Shown here: in pieces, positions 5,307 through 5,808 of the stretch | Layout of the letters: each line of letters starts with the position of its first letter | How positions within the stretch are numbered: position 1 is the stretch's first letter | Source: Acidimicrobiia bacterium | Lineage (GTDB): Bacteria; Actinomycetota; Acidimicrobiia; Acidimicrobiales; Ilumatobacteraceae | Reading direction: 5' to 3' | Assembly (NCBI GenBank): GCA_013815505.1 | Contig: JACDGA010000124.1 | Location: 1 to 5,808 of the forward strand | Length of the DNA stretch: 5,808 nt | Position numbers and translations under genes: made by a program | The notes under the pieces: model-generated | Seen by the model: the letters and a program-made list of their open reading frames with translations, nothing else | Database searches by the model: none | Told to the model about the DNA's origin: nothing

Positions 5307-5808
5307 GACCCGATGATCCAGTAATCGCCCGCGCTCTCGCCGACCGTGATGATCACGCTGTCGGCGTCCTCGTCGTCGACCTCGGCCCCGCTGCCGAGCA
5401 GCGGGACGAGCCTCCTCGCCGCGTCCTTTGGCGTGTCGTCGGCGGGCACGTCGAAGTCCACTGTTCGCGAAAAGAACCCCTCGGGCTGAAAGTCGTACGA
5501 CACGGAGTAGCGGAAGCCGGTCACCTCCCAGCCGAGCTCGTCGACGAACCCGAGTTGCTCACCGAGCGGTTCGCGGACCTCTGCGGGAAGTCCAGGCTCG
5601 ACTGCCACGTCGTAGGTGGATCGAGTGATGTCGACCTCCATGACGTTGGCGTTGCCCGTCGGGACGTCGACGCTCCAGCTCGGGAGCGGGTCGTCGAACT
5701 CGCGCGGCGATGCAGTGAAGTCGATGCTGGTCTCGCTTTGGCTTTCGGTGAACGAGTAGTCGCCCGTCGACGCGATCGCCCGACGGAACCGTTTCAACAC
5801 CTCTCGGG
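5264..5808 (-). CDS. Uncharacterised protein, C-terminal part (5' end probably beyond window)
   Basis: I do not recognise this protein. The frame is open to the window edge. GTG at 5798-5800 could be a start, giving 178 residues, but the frame continues upstream as R-E with no stop. The sequence from that point (LKRFRRAIASTGDYSF) has no signal peptide, and 8 bases earlier nothing more can be seen, so a partial gene is more likely. The visible part is acidic and appears beta-rich, with alternating hydrophobic strands such as GWEVTGFRYSVSYDF and SVIITVGESAGDYWIIGSYS. It has no cysteine and no membrane segment. Codon use (G/C third positions) resembles the neighbours. Composition would suit an exported or lipoprotein-type domain, but the missing N-terminus prevents a test. 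It converges on hspR and ends in a tandem-duplicated 3' segment. Confidence 0.7.
   Translation of the reverse strand, partial: REVLKRFRRAIASTGDYSFTESQSETSIDFTASPREFDDPLPSWSVDVPTGNANVMEVDITRSTYDVAVEPGLPAEVREPLGEQLGFVDELGWEVTGFRYSVSYDFQPEGFFSRTVDFDVPADDTPKDAARRLVPLLGSGAEVDDEDADSVIITVGESAGDYWIIGSYSDGVTGSFSTTD

Noticed and set aside
1..5808. Mobile element, CRISPR array, tRNA or rRNA
   Set aside because: No transposase or integrase motifs, terminal repeats, regularly spaced repeats, or RNA-gene signatures were recognised. The only tandem repeat of note is the 51-bp duplication at 5205-5306.

Overview
This is a GC-rich window with strong G/C bias at third codon positions. It carries the heat-shock chaperone cluster dnaK-grpE-dnaJ-hspR on the + strand, ending in a MerR-type HspR repressor. 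That gene order, an HspR operator (HAIR) upstream of dnaK, and a DnaK lacking the N-terminal-lobe insert of Gram-negative DnaKs all point to an actinobacterium. The proteins do not look closest to Streptomyces or Mycobacterium. A deep-branching lineage such as Acidimicrobiia is possible, but that is only an impression.

Layout. 1-188: C-terminal end of an AraC-family regulator, cut by the window edge. 214-642: a VOC (glyoxalase/bleomycin-resistance fold) protein directly behind it. 678-1088: a small tetrameric-type cytidine deaminase (cdd), possibly expressed from its own leaderless promoter. 1084-1217: the dnaK control region, with a HAIR operator overlapping the cdd stop codon, a candidate promoter at 1121-1150, a possible leader hairpin and a Shine-Dalgarno site. 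1218-5187: dnaK, grpE, dnaJ and hspR, tightly packed (4-nt overlap or 8-nt gap, 3-nt gap, 1-nt overlap). 5182-5203: a perfect GC-rich hairpin spanning the hspR stop codon. 5205-5306: an imperfect 51-bp tandem duplication of the 3' end of the next gene. 5264-5808: an unrecognised convergent gene on the - strand, open at the window edge.

How it works together. DnaK binds and releases unfolded polypeptides using ATP, DnaJ delivers substrate and stimulates ATP hydrolysis, and GrpE exchanges nucleotide. In characterised actinobacteria HspR represses this operon by binding HAIR with DnaK as co-repressor. Heat titrates DnaK away and derepresses the genes, including hspR itself. The parts for that feedback loop are all visible here. 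The flanking AraC/VOC pair, cdd and the - strand gene have no evident link to heat shock.

Most of the window is ordinary conserved actinobacterial sequence, and I see no new multi-gene system. The points most worth a second look are the in-phase 51-bp duplication with two stop codons at the end of the - strand gene, the HAIR embedded in the cdd terminus, and an extra cysteine replacing the usual proline in the zinc site of the cytidine deaminase.
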